From Pararhodobacter sp. (GTDB lineage Bacteria; Pseudomonadota; Alphaproteobacteria; Rhodobacterales; Rhodobacteraceae): 64,000 nt of DNA. Shown in pieces: positions 1-9,422 of this stretch. The DNA lies in assembly GCA_020832545.1 (NCBI GenBank), contig JAFIEK010000009.1:56421-120420 (forward strand). Direction: 5' to 3'. The position numbers and the translations under genes are program-made. The first letter of the stretch is position 1. Every line of letters starts with the position of its first letter. Below the pieces are notes generated by a model. It was not told where the DNA came from. It did no database searches and saw only the letters and a program-made list of their open reading frames with translations.

Positions 1-98
1 TCTGCCAACGAGACATGCCGTCCGTCCTGCCCTTTGAGGATAAGCGCCAGATCGACCATCGCCACCATCGCATAGCGGCCTTTTGTCGAAAGTTTCAT
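1..98 (-). CDS. iscR: Rrf2-family regulator, IscR-like (5' part only)
   Basis: Only the first 32 codons lie inside the window; the gene reads off the left edge. They begin MKLSTKGRYAMVAMVDLAL, the usual opening of Rrf2-family winged-helix regulators such as IscR and RirA. The cysteine ligands that would separate IscR from its relatives lie outside the window, so the symbol is provisional. In Rhodobacteraceae a gene of this type commonly heads the isc-suf iron-sulfur assembly operon, which would continue leftward; that is inference from family knowledge. A promoter with an overlapping palindrome lies upstream at 225-260 and fits autoregulation. The ribosome-binding site is weak. Confidence 0.75.
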   Translation of the reverse strand, partial: MKLSTKGRYAMVAMVDLALILKGQDGRHVSLA

Positions 99-224
99 GA
101 CCAACCCCGCCTTTTAAGGCACATAAAGAGAAGAAGCACACCAAACACATTGACGCGCGACCGGGTGTTGCTTAACTGCTATCCCGCGCCCGCCGGCTCC
201 GCCTCGGTCTCCGATGCGGTAATT

Positions 225-260
225 TAGAAACGTTCTAGGTTATCCGACTTCTTGAGTCAA
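225..260 (-). promoter_or_regulatory. Promoter and palindromic operator of the iscR-like gene
   Basis: On the minus strand a -35 box TTGACT (260-255) is followed after exactly 17 bases by TAGAAC (237-232). The -10 box sits inside a perfect inverted repeat, TAGAA-ACG-TTCTA (225-237). A palindrome over the -10 box is what autorepression by an Rrf2 protein would need. An iron-responsive palindrome (Iron-Rhodo-box) is known upstream of isc-suf operons in Rhodobacterales; I did not check the match to its published matrix. Confidence 0.6.
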
Positions 261-309
261 CCATTCCGCCGGATATCCTGACTGACGCCGATTCTGCAAA
301 GGTTGCCCG

Positions 310-969
310 ATGCCCGAAGTGATTTTTCCTGGACCCGAAGGCCGACTGGAAGGTCGCTACCATCCCCAGCCCAACCGCGATGCCCCCATTGCCATCGTCC
401 TTCATCCGCACCCGCAGTTCGGCGGGACGATGAACAACAAGGTGGTCTACAACCTGCATTACGCCTTCCATGCGCTGGGATTTTCAGTGCTGCGGTTCAA
501 TTTCCGCGGGGTCGGGCGCAGTCAGGGTGAATACAGCGGCGGTGATGGCGAACTGGCCGATGCCGCAGCGGCACTTGATTACCTGCAGGCCATGAACCAG
601 AACGCGCGCCACTGCTGGGTCGCGGGGTTCAGCTTTGGCGCCTGGATCGGCATGCAGTTGCTGATGCGCCGCCCCGATATCACCGGCTTCATCTCGGTCG
701 CCCCGGATGCTGCGCGCTATGACTTCAGCTTCCTTGCGCCCTGCCCGGCCTCAGGGCTGGTGATCAACGGCACCGGCGACCGCATTGCGCCGCCGCGTGA
801 CACCCATACGCTGGTCAACAAGCTGCATGAGCAGAAGGGCATCACCATCACCCATACCGAGATCGAGGGGGCTGATCACTTCTTCCGCGACGAAGAGGCC
901 CATATGAACCCGATGATCACCCATGTGAGCGACTATGTCCGCCGCCGCCTGACCGAGGTCACTCGCTGA
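310..969 (+). CDS. Alpha/beta hydrolase
   Basis: A 219-residue cytoplasmic alpha/beta-hydrolase fold protein. The oxyanion-loop region is HPHPQFGGTMNN (about residues 32-43). The nucleophile elbow is GFSFG with Ser108, the acid is probably Asp157 in GTGDRIAPP, and the histidine is His190 in GADHFF, so the triad looks complete. No signal peptide or membrane segment is visible. This family of short dienelactone-hydrolase-like proteins often sits beside iscR-suf operons in Rhodobacteraceae. The physiological substrate is unknown. It is divergent from the iscR-like gene and shares a 211-base intergenic region with it. Confidence 0.85.
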   Translation: MPEVIFPGPEGRLEGRYHPQPNRDAPIAIVLHPHPQFGGTMNNKVVYNLHYAFHALGFSVLRFNFRGVGRSQGEYSGGDGELADAAAALDYLQAMNQNARHCWVAGFSFGAWIGMQLLMRRPDITGFISVAPDAARYDFSFLAPCPASGLVINGTGDRIAPPRDTHTLVNKLHEQKGITITHTEIEGADHFFRDEEAHMNPMITHVSDYVRRRLTEVTR

Positions 970-1205
970 CATCATTGCGGGTGTCATCTGTTGGCAGGGC
1001 CGCGCGGGGGTCATTGCCAGCAGCCCCGGCCACCGCGCCGGAAATACCTCGGTCTTGTCAACAATCCAGCCCAACTTCGCCCGCATTATGCCCGTATTGG
1101 CAACGATGACGGTTCTCGTGGCGCAATCCCGGTTTTTCCGCCGGGCCGCTGCGAGAACAGTAAACCGTTTCGCCATAGAGTGCGTAGCATTGCCGGAGTT
1201 GCCTG

Positions 1206-3668
1206 ATGAGAACCATGCGCCCCATGACCGTTGACAACACCAAAGACACTCGCGGCGGCTGGATGGCCACGCCCTCTGACAGCGACAGCGCGCAGATAAC
1301 CGCCTGCACGCTGCGCACCGGAATTCTGAAGCATCTGGAATATTCGCAGGCCAAGGATCTGGATCATGCCAGTCTCTTTGACATGCGCATGGCGCTGACC
1401 CTGGCGATCCGCGACCAGGTGATCGAACCCTGGTTTCGCGCCACCCGTGCAGCCTATGCCGCGCGCTCAAAGCGGGTTTATTACCTGTCGATGGAGTTTC
1501 TGATAGGCCGCCTGCTGGAAGATGCGATCCTCAATCTGGGTCTTGGCGATGCCGCGCAGGAAGCGGTTGCAGGGCTTGGCCATGATTTCCGCGCAGTGCT
1601 GGATGACGAGCCCGACGCCGCGCTTGGCAATGGCGGGCTGGGGCGGCTGGCGGCCTGCTTTCTTGACAGCCTGTCCACCCTTGGCTGCCCCGCCTATGGC
1701 TATGGCATCCGCTATGAACACGGGCTGTTCCGGCAGGGCTTTCAGGACGGCCAGCAGATCGAAGAGGCCGAGGACTGGCTGCGCCAGCGCCATGGCTGGG
1801 AGTTTGAGCGGCCCGAGGCCGCCTTTCGCATCGGTTTTGGCGGTGAGGTCAGCGAGCAGGGCAAAACCGCCCTCTGGACCCCGTCCGACGCGGTGATCGC
1901 CAAGGCCCATGACACGCCGATCATCGGCTGGCAGGGCAAGTGGGCCAACACGCTGCGCCTGTGGGGGGCCGAGCCGATCCGCGCTTTTGACCTGACGGCC
2001 TTCAACAGCGGCGACTATGCCGGGGCGGCAGCACAGGAAGGGCTGGCGCGCACCATCAGCCGGGTGCTTTACCCCGACGACACCACCGAGCAAGGCAAGG
2101 AGCTGCGCCTCAAGCAGGAGTTTTTCTTCACCGCCGCCTCATTGCGCGACATCCTGCGCCGGTTCCTCAGCGAGGAAGCTGATTTGCGACAGCTGCCCAC
2201 GCGCGTGGCAATTCAGATGAATGACACCCACCCGGCCATCGCCGGGCCGGAACTGGTGCGCCTGCTCCTTGACGAACATGGTCTGGATTTCGACACGGCG
2301 GTGGACACCGCGCGCGGCTGCCTGGCCTATACCAACCACACCCTCCTGCCCGAGGCGCTGGAACGCTGGCCCGAAACGCTGATGGCCCGCGTGCTGCCGC
2401 GCCACATGCAGCTGATCGAACGCATCGACGACCAGCACGCCCGCCAGAACCCCACGCGCCGCGCCACGGTGCTGGAGGATGGCGCGGTAAAGATGGGCGA
2501 ACTGTCCTTCATCATGGCACACCGCGTGAACGGGGTCTCGGCGCTGCATACCGATCTGGTGAAATCGACCGTCTTCGCCGATCTGCACCGCCTGCACCCT
2601 GAGCGGATTGTGAACCAGACAAATGGCGTAACCCCGCGCCGCTGGCTCAAGGGCGCGAACCCGGCGCTGGCCGCACTGATCACCGACACAATCGGCACCG
2701 GATGGGAAGATGATCTCGAACGCCTGAGCGAGCTGGAACCGGCCATCACCCAGCCGGACTTCTGCGCTGCCCTCGCTGCGGTCAAGGATGCCAACAAGGC
2801 GCGGCTGGCCGACTGGCTGGGCAAGACCACCGGCCAGACCATCGACCCGGGCGCGATGTTTGACACGCAGATCAAGCGCTTTCATGAATACAAGCGCCAG
2901 CATCTGAACATTCTGGAAACCATCGCCCTGTGGCAAGAGATGCGCGCCGATCCGGGCGGAAACTGGGCACCCCGGGTCAAGATCTACGGCGGCAAGGCCG
3001 CGCCGGGATATGTCATGGCAAAAGAGATCATTCACCTGATCAACGCCGTCGGCTCGGTGATCAATGCCGATCCGCGCACACGTGACCGGCTGCGCGTGGT
3101 CTATCCGGCAAATTACAACGTCAGCATGGCCGAAAAACTGATCCCGGCGACCGATCTGTCAGAACAGATTTCGACGGCGGGTAAGGAAGCCTCGGGCACC
3201 GGCAACATGAAGTTCGCGCTGAACGGCGCGCTGACCATCGGCACGCTGGACGGTGCGAATGTGGAGATCCGCGCGCTTGTGGGGGCAGAGAACTTCTTCC
3301 TCTTCGGCATGGATGCGGGCGAGGTGGTGGCGCGGCGCACAGCGCCCGACCACGCCGCACAGGCCATCGCCGCCAGCCCGCGCCTGCAAGCGGCGCTTGA
3401 GATGGTCGAATCGGGCGCCTTTTCAGGCGGGAACCGTGACACGTTCGCCGCGCTCTGCGCCAATCTGCGCGGGCATGACTATTTCACCGTCTGCGCCGAT
3501 TTCGACAGCTACTGGGACGCGCAGCGCGAGGTTGACAGCGTCTGGGCAGACCGTGAGCGCTGGACGACAATGGCCGCGCACAACATCGCACGCTCGGGCT
3601 GGTTCAGCGCCGACCGGACGATCAAGGGCTATATGTCAGAGGTCTGGCAGATTGATCCGATGATCTGA
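1206..3668 (+). CDS. glgP: Glycogen/alpha-glucan phosphorylase
   Basis: An 820-residue phosphorylase that releases glucose-1-phosphate from alpha-1,4-glucans with pyridoxal phosphate as cofactor. The cofactor-site signature EASGTGNMKFALNGALT and the following GTLDGANVE are intact, as is the N-terminal YYLSMEFLIGR block. Length matches the family. The first ATG (1206) is preferred because CGGAG lies 7 bases upstream; in-frame ATGs at 1215, 1224 and 1263 are alternatives. No other glycogen genes (glgA, B, C, X) lie in the window, so it is an isolated copy here. A strong hairpin follows the stop. Confidence 0.95.
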   Translation: MRTMRPMTVDNTKDTRGGWMATPSDSDSAQITACTLRTGILKHLEYSQAKDLDHASLFDMRMALTLAIRDQVIEPWFRATRAAYAARSKRVYYLSMEFLIGRLLEDAILNLGLGDAAQEAVAGLGHDFRAVLDDEPDAALGNGGLGRLAACFLDSLSTLGCPAYGYGIRYEHGLFRQGFQDGQQIEEAEDWLRQRHGWEFERPEAAFRIGFGGEVSEQGKTALWTPSDAVIAKAHDTPIIGWQGKWANTLRLWGAEPIRAFDLTAFNSGDYAGAAAQEGLARTISRVLYPDDTTEQGKELRLKQEFFFTAASLRDILRRFLSEEADLRQLPTRVAIQMNDTHPAIAGPELVRLLLDEHGLDFDTAVDTARGCLAYTNHTLLPEALERWPETLMARVLPRHMQLIERIDDQHARQNPTRRATVLEDGAVKMGELSFIMAHRVNGVSALHTDLVKSTVFADLHRLHPERIVNQTNGVTPRRWLKGANPALAALITDTIGTGWEDDLERLSELEPAITQPDFCAALAAVKDANKARLADWLGKTTGQTIDPGAMFDTQIKRFHEYKRQHLNILETIALWQEMRADPGGNWAPRVKIYGGKAAPGYVMAKEIIHLINAVGSVINADPRTRDRLRVVYPANYNVSMAEKLIPATDLSEQISTAGKEASGTGNMKFALNGALTIGTLDGANVEIRALVGAENFFLFGMDAGEVVARRTAPDHAAQAIAASPRLQAALEMVESGAFSGGNRDTFAALCANLRGHDYFTVCADFDSYWDAQREVDSVWADRERWTTMAAHNIARSGWFSADRTIKGYMSEVWQIDPMI

Positions 3669-3686
3669 CCGCACCTTTCCAAAAGG

Positions 3687-3718
3687 CCCCGGCGCGCCAG
3701 GAGACGAACGCGCCGGGG
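3687..3718 (+). terminator. Hairpin after glgP
   Basis: A perfect 10-bp stem (CCCCGGCGCG pairing with CGCGCCGGGG) around a 12-base loop begins 18 bases after the glgP stop. There is no clear U tract, so it may be a processing or bidirectional structure rather than a simple intrinsic terminator. Confidence 0.5.
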
Positions 3719-3720
3719 GC

Positions 3721-3746
3721 ATGAGCCCCGAAGTGCCGGGGCCCAT
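3721..3746 (-). terminator. Hairpin downstream of preA
   Basis: A second stem, GCCCCG/CGGGGC extended by ATG/CAT with one mismatch, lies between the convergent glgP and preA genes and just past the preA stop. It lacks a U run. It probably shields each gene from read-through of the other. Confidence 0.4.
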
Positions 3747-3762
3747 GCAGGGGGAGGGACGG

Positions 3763-5067
3763 TTACTCGGCAGCCTTGGCCATCGGGTTGTTGGGGTGCG
3801 TTGTCCAGTTGCCGTATTCAGCCGGCACCACCTCGCCCGTGCGCTCATCCAGCGCACCCGGGGCCACCCGCTCCATGGTGATGCAGTTTTCCACCGGGCA
3901 GACGTTGACACAAAGGTTGCAGGCCACGCATTCATCATCCTTGACGGTGAACACGCGATCAGTCGACATGGCGATGGCCTGATGCGACGTATCCTCGCAG
4001 GCCGCAAAGCAGCGCCCGCAACTGATGCACAGGTCCTGATCAATCCGTGCCTTGGTGATGTAGTTCAGGTTCAGATACTGCCAGTCGGTGACATTGGGCA
4101 CCGCGCGGCGCACCACCTGATCAGTTGCAGTAAAACCCTTCTCGTCCATCCACAGCGACAGCCCGGCGGTCAGTTCCTTGATGATGCCAAAACCATAGGT
4201 CATCGCCGCCGTGCAGACCTGCACATTGCCCGCCCCCAGCGCCATGAACTCGGCGGCATCGCGCCATGTCGTGATCCCGCCGATGCCAGAGATCGGCAGG
4301 TCCGCCGTTTCCGGGTTGCGGGCGATTTCAGCGACCATGTTCAGCGCAATGGGTTTCACCGCCGGGCCGCAATAGCCGCCATGAGTGCCCTTGCCATCGA
4401 TCATCGGCTCGGGGCTGAAATCATCAAGATTGACCGAGGTGATCGAGTTGATCGTGTTGATCAGGCTCACCGCATCGGCCCCGCCCTTGAGCGCGGCCTC
4501 AGCCGGTTTGCGGATATCGGCGATATTGGGCGTCAGCTTGACGATGCAGGGCATGCGCGAGTGCTGCTTTACCCAGCGGGTCACCATTTCAATGTATTCC
4601 GGCACCTGCCCCACGGCCGAGCCCATGCCGCGCTCGGCCATGCCATGCGGGCAGCCGAAATTCAGCTCCACCCCGTCGGCCTCGGTGTCCTCGACATGTT
4701 TCAGGATCGCCTTCCAGCTTTCCTCATCGCAGGGCACCATCAGGCTGACGACCATCGCACGGTCTTTCCAGGCGCGTTTCACCTGCTTGATCTCGCGCAG
4801 ATTGATCTCAAGCGGGCGGTCGGTGATCAACTCGATATTGTTGAGCCCCAGTAACCGCCGGTCCGCGCCCCAGATCGCGCCGTAGCGCGGGCCGTTGACA
4901 TTGACCACCGGCGGCCCCTCGGAGCCAAGGGTTTTCCAGACCACCCCGCCCCAGCCCGCCTTGAAGGCGCGCACGACGTTGTATTCCTTGTCGGTCGGCG
5001 GGGCCGAGGCCAGCCAGAACGGGTTGGGCGATCTGATGCCGGCGAAAGTGCTTGCAAGATTGGCCAT
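3763..5067 (-). CDS. preA: NAD-dependent dihydropyrimidine dehydrogenase subunit PreA
   Basis: A 434-residue catalytic subunit of the PreTA dihydropyrimidine dehydrogenase, which interconverts uracil/thymine and their 5,6-dihydro forms. Residues 1 to about 310 form the FMN-binding dihydroorotate-dehydrogenase-like TIM barrel, with NFGCPHGM and KLTPN visible. The C-terminal part carries two [4Fe-4S] ferredoxin motifs, CISCGRCFAAC and CVACNLCVNVCP. GAGGG lies upstream of the ATG. PreT is encoded upstream on the same strand, but an unrelated small gene separates the two. The hydantoinase and ureidopropionase genes that often accompany preTA are not in the window. Confidence 0.93.
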   Translation of the reverse strand: MANLASTFAGIRSPNPFWLASAPPTDKEYNVVRAFKAGWGGVVWKTLGSEGPPVVNVNGPRYGAIWGADRRLLGLNNIELITDRPLEINLREIKQVKRAWKDRAMVVSLMVPCDEESWKAILKHVEDTEADGVELNFGCPHGMAERGMGSAVGQVPEYIEMVTRWVKQHSRMPCIVKLTPNIADIRKPAEAALKGGADAVSLINTINSITSVNLDDFSPEPMIDGKGTHGGYCGPAVKPIALNMVAEIARNPETADLPISGIGGITTWRDAAEFMALGAGNVQVCTAAMTYGFGIIKELTAGLSLWMDEKGFTATDQVVRRAVPNVTDWQYLNLNYITKARIDQDLCISCGRCFAACEDTSHQAIAMSTDRVFTVKDDECVACNLCVNVCPVENCITMERVAPGALDERTGEVVPAEYGNWTTHPNNPMAKAAE

Positions 5068-5088
5068 GGTTGTTGCCCTCGTATTTCT

Positions 5089-5457
5089 TCAGCGGTTAAG
5101 GCAGTCGGACGCAGTCGCGCCTTGCGGCAACCGTCGTGCGGTCCGAATGTGCCCGTCATTGTCAAACAATTCTAACGCCCCCGAGGCGCTTATGAAGAAG
5201 CCGTCACCGAAATCACTTTCTGGGTCGATAAAGCGGTTTGAAGCAATGACGCGCATTGAAACACGTCCAGACGATCCATCAAAGTACAACGTCTCGGCCA
5301 CAACGTTCGTAGGTCCTTGGCGTACAAGATGGATGGCCGCCCGATATGAACCTTCCTGATCACACCACGTGCCAATGCTACTTGCTTCAGCAGGTTGCTC
5401 TCCGAACGCAAGGAAAATGGCGAATACCGCGATGACCGCAATGAACCTTTTCCTCAT
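5089..5457 (-). CDS. Small secreted protein inside the preT-preA operon (unknown)
   Basis: A 122-residue protein I do not recognise. Residues 1-25 (MRKRFIAVIAVFAIFLAFG then EQPAEA) form a classical Sec signal peptide with probable cleavage after AEA. The mature part is about 97 residues, mostly beta-like, with two cysteines (CDQ near its start and DCL at its end) that could form a disulfide in the periplasm. Its ATG overlaps the preT stop as ATGA, which implies translational coupling, and preA follows 21 bases after its stop. The coding DNA looks less GC-rich than preT and preA. A periplasmic protein has no obvious role in a cytoplasmic pyrimidine reductase, so it may be an inserted passenger gene. 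Confidence 0.7.
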   Translation of the reverse strand: MRKRFIAVIAVFAIFLAFGEQPAEASSIGTWCDQEGSYRAAIHLVRQGPTNVVAETLYFDGSSGRVSMRVIASNRFIDPESDFGDGFFISASGALELFDNDGHIRTARRLPQGATASDCLNR

Positions 5458-6797
5458 GTGTTCTCCCCAGTCAGCGCAGTGTGGATGTCTTCAGCCGCGT
5501 CGCGGCCCTGGGCGGTGGCGGTGACCGTCAGGTCCTCGCCGCCCGCTGCGCAATCGCCGCCCGCCCAGACGCCGGGCAGGCTGGTGCGCCCCTCCGCGCT
5601 GACCGCGATCTTGCCGCCCTCCAGCGCCAGTGCCTCGGGCACGCCTTCCAGCCGCTGGCCGATAGCCTTGAACAGCTGGTCCGCGCGCAGGCGGAAGGTT
5701 TCGCCGGTGGGTTCCAGCCCGGTTGGCCCGCTACGGGTATATCCAAACTCCACCTCGCGCACCGCGCCATTACCATGCACACTCAGTGGCATGGCGTTGG
5801 TGATGATCTTCACGCCCTCTTTCTGCGCATGATCCAACTCATAGTCTGAGGCCCCCATTGCGCCCCGGTCGCGCCGGTAAACCATGCTCACATGCTCGGC
5901 CCCCAGAAGGCGCGACTGCACGGCGGCATCAACAGCTGTCATCCCGCCGCCGATCACCACCACATGGCGGCCGATGGGCAGGGTGGACAGATCGGTTGTC
6001 TGGCGCAGCTCGGCGATGAAATCGACCGCATTGCGCACGCCGTCCCGGTCCTCACCGGGCGCGCGCAGGGCATTGACCCCGGCCAGCCCCATGCCCAGAA
6101 ACACCGCGTCATAATCCTTGCGCAGTTCTTCCAGTGTGATCTCGCCGCCCAGTGACTTGCCGGTTTCAATTCGGATACCTCCGATACCCAAGAGCCAGTC
6201 AACCTCAGCCTGCGCGATGCCACCGGCGGCTTTGTAGGCGGCGATGCCATATTCGTTCAGCCCGCCGGGTTTGGGCCTTGCATCGAACACCACTACCTCA
6301 TGGCCCCTTAAAGCCAACCGGTGCGCACAGGCCAGCCCCGCGGGCCCCGCGCCCACCACCGCGACCTGCTTGCCAGTTGGCGCGGCGCGGGTGAAGGGAT
6401 GATCGTTGCGCTCCATCAACGCGTCGGTGGCGTAGCGTTGCAGGCGACCGATCTCGACCGGCTGCCCCTCGGCGATTTCGCGCACGCAGGCGCCTTCGCA
6501 CAGCGTTTCCGTGGGGCAGACGCGGGCGCACATCGCGCCCATGATGTTCTGATCAAAGATGGTGCGCGCGGCGGCTTCGGGCTGGCCAGCCTGGATCTGG
6601 CGGATGAACAGCGGGATATCGATGGCCGTGGGACAGGCGGTGATGCAAGGCGCGTCATAGCAGAAATAGCAGCGGTCAGCTGCGACGCGCGCTTCGTGGT
6701 CATCAAAACACGGGTAAAGATCGCCGAAATTGCTGGCAAGCTGGTCAGTGTCTAGACGCGCAGGCACAATGCCATCGGTCTGCGGGCAGTTGGTCAC
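5454..6797 (-). CDS. preT: NAD-dependent dihydropyrimidine dehydrogenase subunit PreT
   Basis: A 447-residue electron-transfer subunit resembling the small subunit of glutamate synthase. The N-terminal cysteine-rich region (CYFCYDAPCITACPT and CARVCPTETLCEGAC) holds [4Fe-4S] clusters. Then follow an FAD-binding fold (VVGAGPAGLACAHRL) and an NAD(P)-binding fold (VVIGGGMTAVDAA). It passes electrons from NAD(P)H to PreA. The start is GTG, with a strong GGAGG 6 bases upstream. The stop overlaps the next gene by 4 bases. A dyad that could be an operator lies about 55-76 bases upstream. Confidence 0.92.
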   Translation of the reverse strand: MTNCPQTDGIVPARLDTDQLASNFGDLYPCFDDHEARVAADRCYFCYDAPCITACPTAIDIPLFIRQIQAGQPEAAARTIFDQNIMGAMCARVCPTETLCEGACVREIAEGQPVEIGRLQRYATDALMERNDHPFTRAAPTGKQVAVVGAGPAGLACAHRLALRGHEVVVFDARPKPGGLNEYGIAAYKAAGGIAQAEVDWLLGIGGIRIETGKSLGGEITLEELRKDYDAVFLGMGLAGVNALRAPGEDRDGVRNAVDFIAELRQTTDLSTLPIGRHVVVIGGGMTAVDAAVQSRLLGAEHVSMVYRRDRGAMGASDYELDHAQKEGVKIITNAMPLSVHGNGAVREVEFGYTRSGPTGLEPTGETFRLRADQLFKAIGQRLEGVPEALALEGGKIAVSAEGRTSLPGVWAGGDCAAGGEDLTVTATAQGRDAAEDIHTALTGENT

Positions 6798-6851
6798 GGG
6801 CTACCTCCGGGCGTTGGGTTGCTGGTGTTCTTGTTTTGCCCAAGCTTGCCA

Positions 6852-6873
6852 CAGTTGGTATTTTTATCAACTG
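6852..6873 (-). promoter_or_regulatory. Dyad-symmetric site upstream of preT
   Basis: CAGTTG and CAACTG form inverted arms 10 bases apart, with matching TA steps inside, so 8 of 11 positions of a 22-base dyad are symmetric. The core TTGGTATTTTTATCAA is AT-rich in a GC-rich setting. The position, 55-76 bases before the preT start, suits an operator. The binding protein is unknown. Confidence 0.4.
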
Positions 6874-6952
6874 GTAAAATATATGCAGGCGCGGATTTAG
6901 CGGGTCGCAGCCGCTGAATGCCGCTTTTCTGCACATTTCCGCCCGGAAAAAC

Positions 6953-6975
6953 AAAAAAAGGGGGCATGAGCCCCC
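6953..6975 (-). terminator. Intrinsic terminator of eno
   Basis: On the minus strand a 6-bp G/C stem (GGGGGC/GCCCCC with a 4-base loop) is followed directly by seven T residues, 25 bases after the eno stop. This is a textbook Rho-independent terminator. Confidence 0.85.
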
Positions 6976-6999
6976 CTTCTTCCCTCCCGTTGCGACAGT

Positions 7000-8367
<1,368 letters not shown>

Positions 8368-9246
8368 CTAACGGCGCAGCATCGCGCGCTGCAACCGCAG
8401 TTGCCGCCAGAGCGTGTAGAGCCCCGCGCCCACCACCAGCGCAGAGCCTGCCAGCGTCATCGCATCGGGGATCTCGCCAAAGATCACAAAGCCGATCAGC
8501 ATGGCAAAGATCAGCCGCGAATAGCGAAACGGCGTTGTCACCGCGATATCGCCCAGCCGTGTGGCGCTCACCAGCGCGGCATAGGCCAGAATGCCCGCCC
8601 CCAGCGCCGCCGCCAGCCAGCCCCACTGTGACGCTACAGGCATCACCGGGGCCGCACCCGCAGCCACCATCAGCAACAGCCCCGCCGGCGCCACCATGGC
8701 AAAGCCCCAGCCTGAGAGCTGAAGGCTGTGCACCCGCACCGGCACCCGCCGCGTCGCCAGATCGCGCGCCGAAAGCGCCAGCACCGCGATCACCGCCAGA
8801 AGCGACGCCGGGTCAAAATCAGCCGAGCCGGGACGCACGATCAGCACCACACCGGCAAAGCCGATCAGGATCGCACTCCAGCGCCGCCAGCCCACTGGCT
8901 CACCCAGAAAGAGCGCGGCCCCCAGCGTGACAACCAGCGGCATCGCCTGCAAGATTGCCGTGACCGCCGCCAGCGGTGCCAGCACAATCGCCATCACAAA
9001 TGCGGCCGCGCCCAGCATTTCGGTCAGGTTGCGGACCAGCACCGCGCCGCGCAGGACCTCTGGCACAAACAGGCTGTAGCCGCGCCGATGCGCAATCAGT
9101 CCAAAGACCAGCGCGCCGCTCAGGCCGATCAGCACCATGATCTGCCCGACGGGCAGGCTTGCGGCGAGATACTTGATCACCGCGTCTTCAATGGCAAAGC
9201 CCGCCATCGCGGCGACCATCATCAGGCTTCCGCGCAGATTGTTCAT
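8368..9246 (-). CDS. EamA/DMT-family transporter
   Basis: A 292-residue inner-membrane protein with about ten hydrophobic helices arranged as two EamA repeats (roughly residues 5-135 and 145-285). Members export metabolites such as amino acids; the substrate is not predictable. The start at 9246 is preferred over an upstream in-frame ATG at 9360 because GGGAG lies 6 bases before it and the extra 38 residues are hydrophilic and atypical. It is divergent from cfa; a 16-bp palindrome lies between them. Confidence 0.87.
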   Translation of the reverse strand: MNNLRGSLMMVAAMAGFAIEDAVIKYLAASLPVGQIMVLIGLSGALVFGLIAHRRGYSLFVPEVLRGAVLVRNLTEMLGAAAFVMAIVLAPLAAVTAILQAMPLVVTLGAALFLGEPVGWRRWSAILIGFAGVVLIVRPGSADFDPASLLAVIAVLALSARDLATRRVPVRVHSLQLSGWGFAMVAPAGLLLMVAAGAAPVMPVASQWGWLAAALGAGILAYAALVSATRLGDIAVTTPFRYSRLIFAMLIGFVIFGEIPDAMTLAGSALVVGAGLYTLWRQLRLQRAMLRR

Positions 9247-9348
9247 CACATGCTCCGGGAGATTTGCCACCTCGTAGCGCGCCCGCCGGGCAGACGAAAG
9301 CCCCTCTGCGCGCCAGATGCCCCCCGCAGACCACACGCCATGATTGCG

Positions 9349-9364
9349 TGATTTGCACAAATCA
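9349..9364. promoter_or_regulatory. Perfect 16-bp palindrome between the DMT gene and cfa
   Basis: TGATTTG-CA-CAAATCA is a perfect 7-2-7 inverted repeat, placed 59 bases before cfa and 103 bases before the DMT start. It does not match the FnrL consensus TTGAT-N4-ATCAA. It is probably an operator for an unidentified dimeric regulator acting on one or both genes. Confidence 0.45.
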
Positions 9365-9422
9365 GCTAAATTGCGCTGTCAAAAGTTGAAATGGGAAACA
9401 TCAGGGCAAACGGAGGCCTGAG

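Noticed and set aside
2139..3035. 298-codon frame opposite glgP
   Set aside because: Fully inside glgP; no motif or ribosome-binding site.
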